The notes below the pieces were generated by a model. It did no database searches, had not been told where the DNA came from, and saw only the letters and a program-made list of their open reading frames with translations. Of a DNA stretch of 64,000 nucleotides, positions 35,772-47,071 are shown one piece after another. The stretch covers positions 43,527,598 to 43,591,597 of the forward strand of contig CM043962.1 in NCBI GenBank assembly GCA_014529385.2, in the 5' to 3' direction. How positions within the stretch are numbered: the first letter of the stretch is position 1; every line of letters begins with the position of its first letter. The position numbers and the translations under genes are program-made. Origin of the DNA: Adiantum capillus-veneris (taxonomy: Eukaryota; Streptophyta; Polypodiopsida; Polypodiales; Pteridaceae).

Positions 35772-36995
35772 ACAGAAATACCAAGAACTAAAACGGTCTT
35801 TACGAGAGGTATGGACTACGGAGGAAGATAGTGATGGTAAGGGGGAGTCAGAAAAGGGAAACATGAATGTACCATCACACTATCGAAAATTCACCATCCA
35901 GGACAGAAAAATCATAATGACACCACCAGTCAGGGAAAGAACAAACCATGAATCTTACGATGGGCTGGAAAATGCCAAACGGATAGACCTCGCTGAACCA
36001 GGTGAAAAGCCTCAGCTATATAGCAACTGATTTAGAGTCTGAAGAAGAAGAACGGTTAACAAAACTTCTCAAGAAGTATAAAGATGTGTTTGCATGGTCC
36101 TACAAAGACCTCAAAGGAGTTGATCCGTCGATATGTTAACATAAAATTCCTTTGAAATCAGATGCCAAACCTAGCAAACAACGTCCTTATACATATAATG
36201 ACACATTTGCTAAACGAATCAAAGAGGAGATTGACAAGCTGATGGATGTTGAATTAATCTATGAAATTGAACATACAGATTGGGTGTCACCCATTGTGGT
36301 TGTCCCCAAAACGAACGGAAAACTTCGAGTGTGTGTAAACCTCAAAAAGGTAAATGCAGCCACCATAAGGGACAATTATCCCTTGCCGATCACAAAACAT
36401 GTACTTGAGAGGGTGGCCGGGAAACAGGCTTATTTCTTTCTAGATGGGCTTTTAGGATACAACCAACTGGCAATTGCAATAGAGGATCAACACAAAACAG
36501 CGTTTGTCACAGAATGGGGAATATATGCGTATCAGGTTATGCCTTTTGGCTTAACTAATGCCCCAGCTACCTTTCAACGATTAATGACGCATGCGTTCAA
36601 AGAATACCTGAGAATATTCTTAGAAATATACATGGATGATCTTTGTGTACACTCTCTTCTACGAGAGGAACATATTGACCATTTGCAAAAGGTATTTGGA
36701 AAATGTAGAACATATCGAATCTGTCTTAACCCGAAAAAGTGTATTTTTATGGTTAGGCAAGGCCGCATCTTAGGACACATTGTCTCAAGAAATGGCATAA
36801 CCACTGACCTAGACAAAATCAAGGTCATAGCAGACCTACCCAAGCCTACTAATGCGAAACAAGTGCAATCCTTCATGGGACACTGCGGTTATTATCGAAG
36901 ATTGATATATATGTATGGAGTCATCGCACAACCTCTGTATCGTTTGTTAGTCAATTTCGATTGGACTGAGGAGTGTGAAACTTCATTCCAAAAGC
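35772..36995 (+). pseudogene. Reverse transcriptase (19-kb element)
   Basis: The lead-in region EEEERLTKLLKKYKDVFAWSYKDLKGVDPSIC at 36040-36136 is followed by TAA (36137-36139) where the family has a glutamine-like position before HKIPL. Then come [56 protein letters not shown] and the catalytic YMDDLCVHS (TAC at 36629). LGHIVSRNGI and SFMGHCGYYRRLI close the thumb and connection. Apart from the upstream stop the RT core is intact, the best-preserved part of the element. Confidence 0.9.
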
Positions 36996-37576
36996 TGAAG
37001 GAAAATCTTGTATCAACACCTGTACTTAAAGCACCGGATTGGGAAAAGATATTTCATGTTCACATTGATGCATCTGCATATGCAATCGGGAGTATTCTAG
37101 CTCAACCTAGAGATGGAACAATGGATTTTCCAGTTTGTTATGCAAGCCGACAGTTAAATAGTGTAGAAAAGAACTACACAACCACCGAAAGAGAGGGGTT
37201 ATGAATGATTTATGCTGTAAAGAAATTTCGGCATTATTTGCTCGCAAACAAATTTGTGTTCTTTACAGATCATCAAGCTCTTTTGTATCTGGTAAATAAA
37301 CCATGCAATACTGGGAGGATTGTACGATGGTTTATTATATTGCTAGAGTTTGATTTCACAATGGTAGTCAAAAAGAGTAAAACTCATCTACGGGCGGATC
37401 ATCTTTCAAGGCTACACAACGGGGATGCTCCTGAAGGAGTAGATGATGACATACCAGATGCTTATCTTTTCAATATTGAAATGATACCCAAATGGTCTCA
37501 GGAAATTGTTAGCATTCTTTCCTTTGGAGGTAGGTTTGATAACTCAGAAGACAGATCCAAACAACAAACAATTTGA
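36996..37576 (+). pseudogene. RNase H (19-kb element)
   Basis: VHIDASAYAIGSILAQP (first catalytic aspartate), NYTTTEREGL (glutamate), then TGA at 37202-37204, and in the same frame MIYAVKKFRHYLLANKF, FFTDHQALLYLV (aspartate) and HLRADHLSRL (the His-x-Ala-Asp-x-Leu-Ser end). All catalytic positions seem present; the single TGA could derive from CGA. Another TGA closes the frame at 37574-37576. Confidence 0.85.
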
Positions 37577-39017
37577 CAAACGAAAAACTTCCACTTGATT
37601 GCAAGACGGCTGTATCATCTAGGGTCGGACCAGATTCTACGACTATGTATAAATCCGGAGGAATTCGAGTGCTATCTTGAAGAAGCGCATATCCAGGATT
37701 GTGCATTTCATTGTTCAACAGTGAAAACACACCAGAGATTGAAATAGTTAGGGGTTTATTGGCCAACTATGTATGCCGACACACATGCTTATGTTAACAA
37801 TTGTACTATATGTAGTGTCAAACGACCAGTGGAACACGCGACATTGTTTCAAGTAAACATTGCATCTGCATGGAGTCAATATATCATTGATTTCTTAACC
37901 ACAAGGAAATTTCCTGAAAACATAACAAGAGCACAGAAAAGGGCTATAGAGCTGGAGGCTCGTGACTTTCAGTTAATTGGGAACCAACTCTATAAGCAAG
38001 GAAAGGACAATCAACTAGAATCTAAGCAAGTGAAAGTGAATACCTGCTGATTCTAGAACACGAACATGGCGGAATAAGTGGAGGCCATTTTTCAGGCGAT
38101 AAGACGGCAAAAATTATCTTAACCGCAGGAATATGGTGTCCTACATTGCATATGGATGCTAACGAGATTGTAAAGCATTGTGACGCATGTCAGCGCACCA
38201 AGGTGCCGATAAAGAGAGATGAAATGCCACTACGGCCAATGATGGGAGCAAGGGCATTTGCAAAATGGGGCATTGATTTTGTAGGACCTATTTCACCCCC
38301 TGCATATCGCACCCATACCCAATATATCATTGTGGCTACGATACGGTTTAGTCATTGAATATCTGCTAGAGGAATTCATGGTCATACATAGAAAATCTGC
38401 TCCATATCATCCACAGGCAAATGGACAAGCTGAGGCCACAAATAAAACACTATGCACGATTCTCACTAAAATTGTATCAGAGTCAAGAACAGACTGGGAT
38501 CAGCAGCTACACTCAACACTATGGACATACAAGGTAGCTTACAAAACATCGATAGGAACGACACCGTACAACATGGTGTTTGGCCTAAATGCTATATTAC
38601 CCATAGAGTTTTTAATCCCAACTCTACGAGTAGCGAAACGCTTAGAATGGACAGGGCATGAGCTCTCTTCAAGAATAGATGATCTTGAAAAGCTAGATGA
38701 ACTTCATGTGCGAGCTGTAGCTTCGATCTATGCTAAAAAAAAGAAGACAAAAGGAGTTTTTTGACAAGCATTTGCGCACGAAAGAGTTCAAAACAGGTGA
38801 TTATGTACTTGTTTATACCTTGAAGCAACATGCCAAGAAACTTAAAAAGCGAGGGATGGGACCCTTTGTGATTAGTGACCTATCACAAAGCGGAGCTGTC
38901 AAGCTTGCTACATTAGCAGGTGAAGAAATGTCAAATTGGATTAGTGGGTGTCGATTGAAGAAATATCATTTACCACTAACACAGGATATGCTTCAACAAA
39001 TCCATCAAGAAAAACAA
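37577..39017 (+). pseudogene. Integrase with two tandem zinc modules and a core deletion
   Basis: A first H2C2-like module (EEAHIQDCAFHCS, GVYWPTMYADTHAYV, CTICS) lies at about 37660-37820. A linker (QYIIDFLTTRKFP, LYKQGKDNQL) leads to a second module (LEHEHGGISGGHFSGDKTA, HCDACQRTK) at about 38050-38200. The core has WGIDFVGPISPP (first aspartate), then near 38340 jumps to EYLLEEFMVIHRKSAPYHPQANGQAEATNK (glutamate region), so about 50 residues with the second aspartate are missing. A run of adenines at 38736-38743 shifts the frame before FFDKHLRTKEFKTGDYVL and the GPF motif (MGPFVISDLSQSGAVKL). Confidence 0.8.
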
Positions 39018-39551
39018 TGAATGAAGGGAAAACAGAGGGTACGAGAGGAAGCTCAAGCAGAAGCAAAAGAACACATTGCAAAAAGAAGGCTTCTACGACA
39101 ACAACAACAATGTGGATCACCATTGCGAATAAATGCTATTCGACTAACGAATTTTGATGAAGACACAGTGGAGCCAATAATTGCAGTCAAAGTGGGTAGC
39201 AATCAAGTTGAATCTACGGCATTGCTTGATTCTGGAGCTCGAGAAAATTTGATCTCTTACAGATTTTACAAACAGCTCAAGCCCACATGTCAACTTCATC
39301 CTACTCCACAAGTGCTGGAAAGTAGTACATCACATTCACTGAAAACATTGGGATGGACTATATTGCATGTACAAATACATCAATATATTTACCCACACAA
39401 GTTTTATGTGGTCGGGGATGAAAGCACACAACACCCCATGTTGTTGGGACAACCTTGGCAAAAAGAGTATAATGTGCAGATAGATTGGAATGCGAATGCA
39501 GTCAAAATACAGCATGCACAAGAACAACAGGTAATATCCTTTGCTCAGTAG
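39018..39551 (+). pseudogene. Second retropepsin-like domain downstream of integrase
   Basis: A TGA at 39018-39020 follows the integrase tail; the same frame continues as a basic, Q-rich stretch and then VEPIIAVKVGSNQVESTALLDSGARENLIS, with the aspartate codon at 39228-39230. HPMLLGQPWQKEYNVQIDWN has the hydrophobic-LG motif of the second half. The spacing (about 85 residues from DSGA to LLGQPW) fits an aspartic protease monomer. Unlike the canonical protease at 34326, its active-site D-S-G-A is intact. Whether it cleaves or is a capture without function cannot be told. It ends in TAG at 39549-39551. Confidence 0.75.
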
Positions 39552-40256
39552 CCCCGGAATAATCCGCTGCCAGCAATGCAATCACTGGATAAAAAGCCAA
39601 AAAGAAGGGTGCCAATAAAGAACAACACCATACCCATGGTAAACAAACAGGTAACTGCCAACCATGCTCACTACATGCATAAGAAGTCACCAACCGCAGT
39701 GAAAAGATCAAGGTTACCAACACAAGAAAAACAAGTATGGGGGTGGAAGGATAGAAGTGACATGGCAGACAAACCACAATACAACAGAAGAATTCAACCG
39801 AAGCTGATAGTTCAACCAAAAAACAAGGGAATCAAATAGATATGGATCCCAAAGAAAATGCTCCGCAACAACTCAAATGCAACTCGCATTTGGATTTCGA
39901 GAACTAAGCAAAAGGAACTCCCTTCAGTACAAGCAACATCGGAAGGCAGACGACTGCATATGAAATCGGCAAACCGATTTATGTGGGTGCCGATCAGCAA
40001 CAAAACAATGGCAACCGAGGTAGTAGCAATAAACCTACAAAGACCTCCACAGAAAAGCTACCAATGGAAAGCAAAAGAGACAAAGTCTACGGCCAATTCC
40101 ACCACGAAAATTCTCTCCAAGGAGACAACTATGGCCATATCAACAGTAGCGGCAAACCAAGCGACTTTTGCAAGAAAGACAATAAAAAAAAGAGCAGTCA
40201 AGTTGCAAATTTTACTTGCAAAGAAAACAGGAAACCTCAACGGTGAATGCCAATAA
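39552..40256 (+). pseudogene. Basic low-complexity tail after the second protease
   Basis: The same frame continues past TAG stops at 39549 and 39837. It is rich in Lys, Arg, Gln and Asn, with two related phrases IWIPKK and FMWVPIS. From about 39983 an overlapping frame looks more natural (QQQNNGNRGSSNKPTK, FCKKDNKKKSSQ), implying a frameshift. Perhaps an RNA-binding tail; no domain is recognised. Confidence 0.45.
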
Positions 40257-42030
40257 GCATCTTGCTTATACCCTTCTCTTGCACAACATTAATTTTTCCA
40301 TGCATTGACCGAGTATGCATAAAATAGGGCCACATTACACGGCCAAGCATTAGCACAAATTTTTCAACCCATGCACGGCACATACTCCGAGGCGATACCA
40401 TGTCATCCGGGAGGACTCCGCCTAGGAGGGGGGGAGGCATTCTCAAATGCGGACCCAATGGTAGAAAGAGCAAAAAAGGGCATGTTTTTCGACTATTTTT
40501 AAAGGGTTGATTGTTTGATTGTGAAATTTTTTGGACTAACTCAAGTACATATGCCCTTATACATCATGAATCTACAAGTATATGGGGCCAAACGCCAAAT
40601 CAAGCCTCTAGCTGTGTGTATATAAGTAAAAATAGCTATTTTTCGGGCAAAATATTGGTAAAACGGAGAAATCCGGCCATAAAAATTGCATGTGAGTGTA
40701 TATAATGTTTTGCGGTGATATTTTTGATTTATTATGATTTTTGGGGATTTTTTGGATTTGATTTGCTATTTTTCTTTTAATTTTACTAATTTTCGATAGA
40801 AAAACTTCAAAAATACAAAAAGCAGGTGAAAAATAGTCGTAATGAAAAACAAAAAATATGGGGATGATCAGTGACTATAGGACAACCTATGATACAGTGG
40901 GGGTGCAATTATGAGACTGGAGCGGAAAGCGTGATTTGGCCAGATTTTGATCGAAACGTCAAATTTCTTGTAAACTGGGCAAATGGAGTCCAAATCAAGA
41001 AATTTTTGAGCCTAAACCGCATCTCGCAAGAAGTTGGGAACACATGTCAAATTTCATGTTCGGGGACCCCCATTATAAGAAATTTTCACTTCATTTAAAG
41101 CTCATTTCCACTATTGACCTTTGAGAGAGAGCTTCTGCCACCTAGAGCGAACAGAACTTCCAGCAGCTTCTACGATGCGCACGACTACCCGACGGGCTTC
41201 AGACATGAGAGGTAGGCTCACCACCTTGAGCTTTTCGCGCATGTTTGTCGTTTTGTCGTGAAAACTAGCGTAGGGTTCACACAGAAAGCGGACAGTAGAG
41301 ACCTACAAGTAGAGGTAACCACCTAACGGCTAACCCAAAAGCAACAAGACTTCATCGGCAGCTTACCCTAGCATAGGAGAACAGTCTTGGATGTCCAAAG
41401 GCAGTAGAAAACCATTGGGAAAAACCCTAATTCCTAGAGCCCCGCAAGAGGCCACCAAATGGGAAATCTGCGGAGAGGCACCCAAATGCTACCAAAATTC
41501 ATGGGTAGGACCATCTTGACATGCTCGAAAAGTCTATGTAGCCCACATGACCAAAAGGTGACCCGAAGCGGCACTAAACTTCAGAAACGGAATCAAACAC
41601 ACAAAGCGTCAAATAGCTCTCGAGGCCAAACCGCACGTCCGTTTGCCACCAAACTTCATGAGCGGCTTTCCTAGACCATCAACAACCAAGTCCTATGGTG
41701 GTAGACCACCACAAGTCATCGAAGACATGTAAACGCAACCACGGGTGCTTCTAGCGCAACAAATTGCCAAACGGAGCTCCGATGAAGCCAAAGACGACAA
41801 AAACCATACGGCAAGGATCCCCAAGGGATCGAGAAGCTATGGAGATCAACATCAAGAAATTTCATCGCCGAAAAGCACTCCAAAATCAGAAAATGGCTCG
41901 GATGCTCTAAAATCCACACAAGGAGTTATTTTCTATCTATTTGACTTTTTTGTTGAAATTAGGCTTAAAAGGGACTCAGAGGGACTAAGGGCAGGCACTG
42001 GTAGCAGTCTCGACATAAATTTCATCAGGA
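40257..42030 (+). other. Non-coding spacer of the 19-kb element
   Basis: About 1.8 kb without supported coding sequence, AT-rich at 40490-40860, leading into the palindrome array. Confidence 0.6.
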
Positions 42031-42907
42031 GACATCCTACACGTAGGATGTCTCAAGGCCATTTCTGGGCACCATATCTAACAACTCTCATCACACACAT
42101 TTTTTGAATAGCCTTTACATGCTAGCCATCAAGTTTCATCACACTTGGACCAAAATTGACCTCATATGTATGAAAAAATGCAAAGTCAGGGCATAGAGGC
42201 AATAATGGGCCATAGACCTTCCAAAACTTGTCCAAATCACATGTAACTTGCACAATACATTGATGAGCACATTGCCAACCAATCTTTGTGGTCACCTGCA
42301 AAAAATGATGAAGTAGACATCCTACGCGTAGGATGTCTATTTGACATTTTTGGCCTACAGAGGGTGTTTTTCCATTCCAAATCTATTCATATCATCTTCA
42401 AGAGCTCATATATCAAGTTTGAAGCCATTCTAATCATTTTTGACCCCCAACACCTCCAAGATACACTTTTTGAGCCCGAAAACACTACACATGGTCTTAC
42501 CACCACCAATTCTTGTCCAAATCAAAATCCAAGAGCATGGCCATGTACCACAGGCCAAGAGTTACCCACAAAACAAATCCCAAGCTATTTTGATGAAATA
42601 GACATCCTACGCGTAGGATGTCTATAGCATAATTTTGACCTTCTGTGCAAGAAATGACATCATGGGAACCATTACCATGGTGCAAGGAGCTCATATGTCA
42701 AGTTTCAACCCATTTGGATATCAGTTGCCACCTGTTGTGGACATCCTACCCAATTTGTGAGCCTAAAGCCTGAATCTGCCCAAAAATGCACATTTTGATG
42801 CCCAAACCCAATTCCAATCATATAGCCATGTTGTACAGGCCAAGGACCACCAGCCTGCCAAGTATCACCAAAATCTGATGAAAAAGACATCCTACGCGTA
42901 GGATGTC
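42031..42907 (+). repeat. Palindrome array with exact 285-bp period
   Basis: The 22-bp palindrome starts at 42031 (centre CACG), 42316, 42601 and 42886 (centre CGCG): three successive spacings of exactly 285 bp. A half-site GACATCCTACCC lies at 42740. Between sites the units share only short phrases at equal offsets (GAGCTCATAT then TCAAGTTT; CCATGT.. then ACAGGCCAAG), so they are old tandem repeats that diverged while the palindromes stayed the same. They lie just upstream of the 3' ORF. Confidence 0.95.
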
Positions 42908-43072
42908 TAAATGATAAATTTTTGCCAGAATTGTATTGTGAGCACATGCACAGTTTTCCAAGTTCCTTTTAAGTTTTATTTTCAATTTTCAAGTCATTTG
43001 GATAGTTAAAACTCAGTTTCTCACCTGATATGGAAAAAACGCTAACTTTGGACTACTGAGTGCAACAGATCT

Positions 43073-45490
43073 ATGGCAGTCGCAAAGTCACCGGGAAAGA
43101 AGAAGAGGATGACCATAAAAGATTACTTGGAAGCAGTAGAGCCGTTCGTCGTACCGGAAGGAACTCTAAAGCCAACCAGCACGTGGATCCAAGAGGACTT
43201 GCAAGAGTCAAATGATCTGAGGATCTACCAAGGCATGTTCAAAGACACCGAAGGAAATGTAATAGAGCTACCCATGCTACCGCGGGAGCTCAATGAGTTT
43301 GTCAGAAGCAAGATGGTAGAGTACCTAGAGAAGATAGATCTCCACAATTATTTTGAAGCTGTGCCGGCAGAAATTGACATAAAAAGAGTATGGGAATTTG
43401 TGACTACAATCAAAGAAGATGGAGTGGCCAGAGTTGCGGATCTTCAGGGCAAGCCAGACACGGAGATTGTAATCACAGAGAAAGTAGTGGCAGCTGCACT
43501 AGACCTCTCTAACAAAGGGGATAGTGTAACCAAAAGAAGCGACGAAGTCAAGGTGTACACTGAAAAGAAAAGCAACTACACCTTTGAAGATATTGCAAAC
43601 CCTAAAGTTGCAATCATGACCCAACTTTATAATTAGTATTTCCATATGTGTACAAAGCGGCCACAAAAGACCAGAATGACGCCTGGAGCAATTGCCACAA
43701 CCTTCACCTGGGCAATGCAGAAGAGCAAGCCGAAGGTAATCAACTATGTAGCTTATATACATGACAATCTGGTGAAGATGGGCAACAAGAACCCCACCTA
43801 CGTTGTGCCGGGCGAGCTAATCACGAAAGTGGTTTATGGGGCATTGCACGCCAAGGGAAGATGGCCTGACCCTCCGTCACAAAATGACTGGCTAAAGCTC
43901 AAGGAAGATAAGGAAGAGGAACAACCCAAAGCACCAAGGGTTGCCACTAGGTTGAAACGCCGGTTACAAACCGTGCAAGAGGAGCAGCCAAAGTTGAAGA
44001 AAGGAAAGAAAGAGAGTGTCCAAGTGCCGGTCAAAGAGACAAAATCACAGAAGGCGACACGGCTAGAGCGGCTAATGGAAAGTTTCAGAGCCGAAAGAGC
44101 CCTCAAGGGAGATTTGAGCGAGCTATGGAAGCCGTCACTAGAAGCAATGTCGGGATCATCCCGAAGGGTGCACAGAGACATATTTGAAGATTATATTAAT
44201 AATTTTGAGATTCTGGATGCCAAGGCAGAAAATATCCCACATGTACCATTTACAGAAGCAGAAGTGGAGGAAGTCAGACGGCAACTGCTAGAAGAGCAGG
44301 AAGGCCAAGAGAGAGAGAGAAAGACAAAGGCGGACAGGGACTTCAAGAAAAAGCCGGCAACTCCACCGTCAAGCCCGGAGTCCAGCCCACCACCATCACC
44401 ACCTCCTTGTAGCCCTCCACAAACTCAACAGAAGGAGGAGCTAGAAAAATCTGAAGAGCAAGAAGATTCAAGGCAAGAACAGAGCCAAGAACAAGAGCAA
44501 AAAGAAGAAGCTAAACCCAAAGAGCAGCCAGAGCCAAATGAAGCAAGGCTTAACACGTTTCTAGATCTACTAGGTGCTGGATATTCAAAAGAAGAGGCTT
44601 CCACAGTCGCATTTGACTTGGCAAGCACAGGGCCCAAAGAACAAATGCAGAGCCTGCGGTTAGTGGAGCTAAAAGAGATGGCCACTGATAGAGTGGACCT
44701 GCAGCCACCCACCAATGATTGGGATGTGGTGATGACCAAGCTAACCGGGCTAAGGGCACAATCAATAGCCACAGAAAGTGAAATGGCTAATCTCAAAGCC
44801 ACTGAAGTGCAAATCAAGTATGAAGTCGACACTCTACACAAACAAAGCCAAAGGCATATAGAGAGAGAAGCAGAGCTGCAAGCCAGTCTGGCAAAGGCAT
44901 TGCAAAGATGCCAATAGATGGAAAGAGTGAATCAGGCGGCAGCTCAAAGACTACAAGGAGCCGAAGAAGAATATAGAAAACTCAGCAAGTCATTGACAAA
45001 TGCAGAGAGGGAAAGGGATAACCTAACCCTACAACTTGCTGAAGAGTCCAAGGAAGTGGAAGCAATGCGGAATGCCAAAGAGAAGGCAGAAATAGAGCAG
45101 GAGGCTAGCCAGGATGAGGTCATTGAGATCAAGGACTAGCTTAAAGTTAAAGATCAAACCATCCAACGGCTACGGGCATCTCCTGCTAGAGTCAGAGCTA
45201 CTAGCTCGACTCACACCACTTCAGAGAGTCAGATTTATGAAGAACAAATGAAAAAGCTCCAGAAGGAGTTGACCTTAGAGAAGAAGCAAAGGCTGATGAT
45301 GGCCGAGGGGTCAGTGGTCATGCAAACCCGCATGGAAGAAGAGCACAAGGCAATGTAGGATGAGCTGCAAAACATCAAGAGAAAGCTCGCGGAGGCGGAG
45401 AAGATCAATGCCGATTTGAACGACCTCCTTTTGAACATGGGAGAGCAAGCTGAAACAGAAAAGCAGACATCTCCAAGCCTGAAGGGGTAA
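43073..45490 (+). pseudogene. Large 3' ORF of unknown function with coiled coil
   Basis: One frame runs from ATG 43073 to TAA 45488-45490, interrupted by TAG at 43634, 44915, 45137 and 45356. The N-terminal ~280 residues look globular (KDYLEAVEPFVVPEGTLKP, ELPMLPRELNEFV, RVWEFVTTIKEDGVARV). Then come a Pro/Ser/Glu-rich linker (SSPESSPPPSPPPCSPP), a short helical segment (LDLLGAGYSKEEASTVAFDL) and ~250 residues of heptad-rich coiled coil. No signal peptide or membrane segment is visible, so it is not env-like. I do not recognise the family with confidence. Confidence 0.65.
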
Positions 45491-46101
45491 AGTTGATAGT
45501 CGACTCTCAGCTCAGGTGGAGAAAGGCATGGCTGACAAAGTATCCACAGTACCTAATCCATCTGGTAGAGGCACCAAAAGTCATCAGAGATAACCTAAGT
45601 TTCTGCCCTCTACCAAGGATGCGGACGTGGAAGGCCCAGGAGCTACTGCAAAGAAGCCAACCTACTTGGATAAACTATCCGAATCTGCCAGGCTTGAAGG
45701 CAGGCGAGAGAATAAGTGTTCAACACATGGTGAAAATCCTAACAGGCGCCATCAAATTGTTCACTGGCTCGCCTGACCTATCTTGCATTATGATGAGAAA
45801 GATTTGCAAAACCCTTTTGGGAGTCTTCGAGATGTTAAAACCAGGCCAGGCGACATACAATATCTTCTTCTTTCAAGATACATACAGATGTGCATACGAT
45901 CTGTCTGGTCAGCCTTCCAAGGAGGTGATACATGCATTGTATCAAAGGATCATGTTTTTGCCATCCTATCACCTCCAGGCCTTTGAAGAAGCTTTCTACA
46001 TTGGCTTCTTCACGATCAACACTGAAATATTCGGCCCAACACTACTGGCTCAACATGCAAGATATGAGTCACTGCTCAAGATGAGAGATAGCCTAAGATG
46101 A
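45491..46101 (+). pseudogene. C-terminal domain of the 3' ORF product
   Basis: In another frame about 200 residues are open: WRKAWLTKYPQYLIHLVEAP, LPRMRTWKAQELL, PTWINYPNLPGLKAGERIS, MVKILTGAIKLFTGSPD and an aromatic-rich end. The join to the coiled coil lies at about 45480-45495, probably a frameshift. The composition is that of a folded alpha-helical domain. Function unknown; it ends 38 bp before the polypurine tract. Confidence 0.55.
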
Positions 46102-46139
46102 AGAAGCAGCTCAACAGCCATGTGGGGGACGACATGAGC

Positions 46140-46153
46140 AAGGAGGGGCGGAG
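46140..46153 (+). promoter_or_regulatory. Polypurine tract
   Basis: AAGGAGGGGCGGAG directly precedes the 3' LTR; expected primer for plus-strand DNA synthesis. Confidence 0.85.
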
Positions 46154-47071
46154 TGTCAGAAGCTGGACACACCCTACGAAAAATGACTGCTCAGTAGATT
46201 TTTTGTAATTATTCATTTATTGAGAAAACCCGACATTTCACCTTTGTAAATATTGGGGCTTACAGAAGTTTCCATATTGTATTCCAGTTTTGACATTTAG
46301 ATTGAGTAGATGGTTAAAATGGAACATTAGGGTTTGAGAATTGTAAGGTATTTATACCACTTTTTGACCTTAATGAAGGACTGTCATTTAAAAAAGTTTG
46401 AAGTCTGGGAGTGAGCGTACTGTGTATGAGAGAGAGTGAGAGCTTCATCTTGATGCTACGCGTGCACCGATGGTCGGAATCGAGTGCGGAGAAGTGCAGC
46501 GTGTTGCCCTCGATGAGAGCTACACGCCAATACCAACATTGCGTGCGTACGATCCGGTTTTGCGAGCTCCATCTACGAGCTTCATCTGGTGATTCGGTGA
46601 GCATACGTTGTCTGATATTGCATTGCAGCATATCCACGCGTTCGCATTGAGTAGAGCTACACATTAGGCACTTTAGTTTTCGGAAACGAAGACTTGCAAA
46701 TTTCGGCCATACATCCTATGTGATTTTTCACCAGGTGTTTCGGGTTGGGATTTTGGTTCATAGACCTTAGGGAGAGCGACCTATTGTTGTTAGTAGGGTC
46801 TCCTTCAAGTTCTGTGGTGTTTCAAGATTGTTTGATGGGTATTTGGCTCTAGAAAGCGTTGTAGGAAGTTTCCTCTTATGCACTCTTGAAGGCTGTAGCT
46901 TAGACATTTGGTAGAGACCTCTGTAGGAATTAGTTAGGAGTCAATCGAGTGTAGGTTGACACCCTATGCTTGCTTCCACGCGCCTGCGGGTTGAGCTTTG
47001 TCCTTAGCTAACAAATCTTGTTAGGTGAGTTCTCGTTGTGCTGACGTCCGTCGCGGCGTATCCGTCCAACA
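46154..47071 (+). repeat. 3' LTR (918 bp) of the 19-kb element
   Basis: Matches 28009-28930 end to end, with scattered transitions and a short deletion near 46382. Starts TGTCAGAAGCTGG, ends CCGTCCAACA. Confidence 0.95.

Larger units (their letters stand above)
28009..47071 (+). mobile_element. Complete 19-kb Ty3/gypsy LTR retrotransposon (Ogre/Tat/Athila-like)
   Basis: Both LTRs, TG/CA ends, a 5-bp target duplication, a tRNA-Asp-type primer site, a polypurine tract and the order gag, protease, RT, RNase H, integrase are all present. The DPSIC-HKIPL and FAWSYKDLKGVDPS motifs ahead of RT and the absence of a chromodomain place it with the non-chromoviral OTA group; the primer type is that of Athila. 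Extra features are a 2-kb leader, two tandem integrase zinc modules, a second protease-like domain after integrase, palindrome arrays and a large 3' ORF. LTRs differ at roughly one base in twenty by eye, so the insertion is not recent, and the genes carry many stops and shifts. Confidence 0.95.

Noticed and set aside
38730-38764. Programmed frameshift in the integrase A-run
   Set aside because: Position inside integrase has no precedent in this group; a homopolymer indel in a decayed copy is simpler.
29461-42907. Palindromes read as a CRISPR-like array
   Set aside because: Spacing of 285 bp, degenerate spacers, plant retrotransposon context and no cas genes.
42497-42947. Repeated protein phrase DILRVGCL / RHPTRRMS in several short frames
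   Set aside because: It is the translation of the 22-bp palindrome in different frames, not a conserved peptide.
41061-43072. Possible env-like ORF before the 3' ORF
   Set aside because: No frame of substance and no hydrophobic segment.
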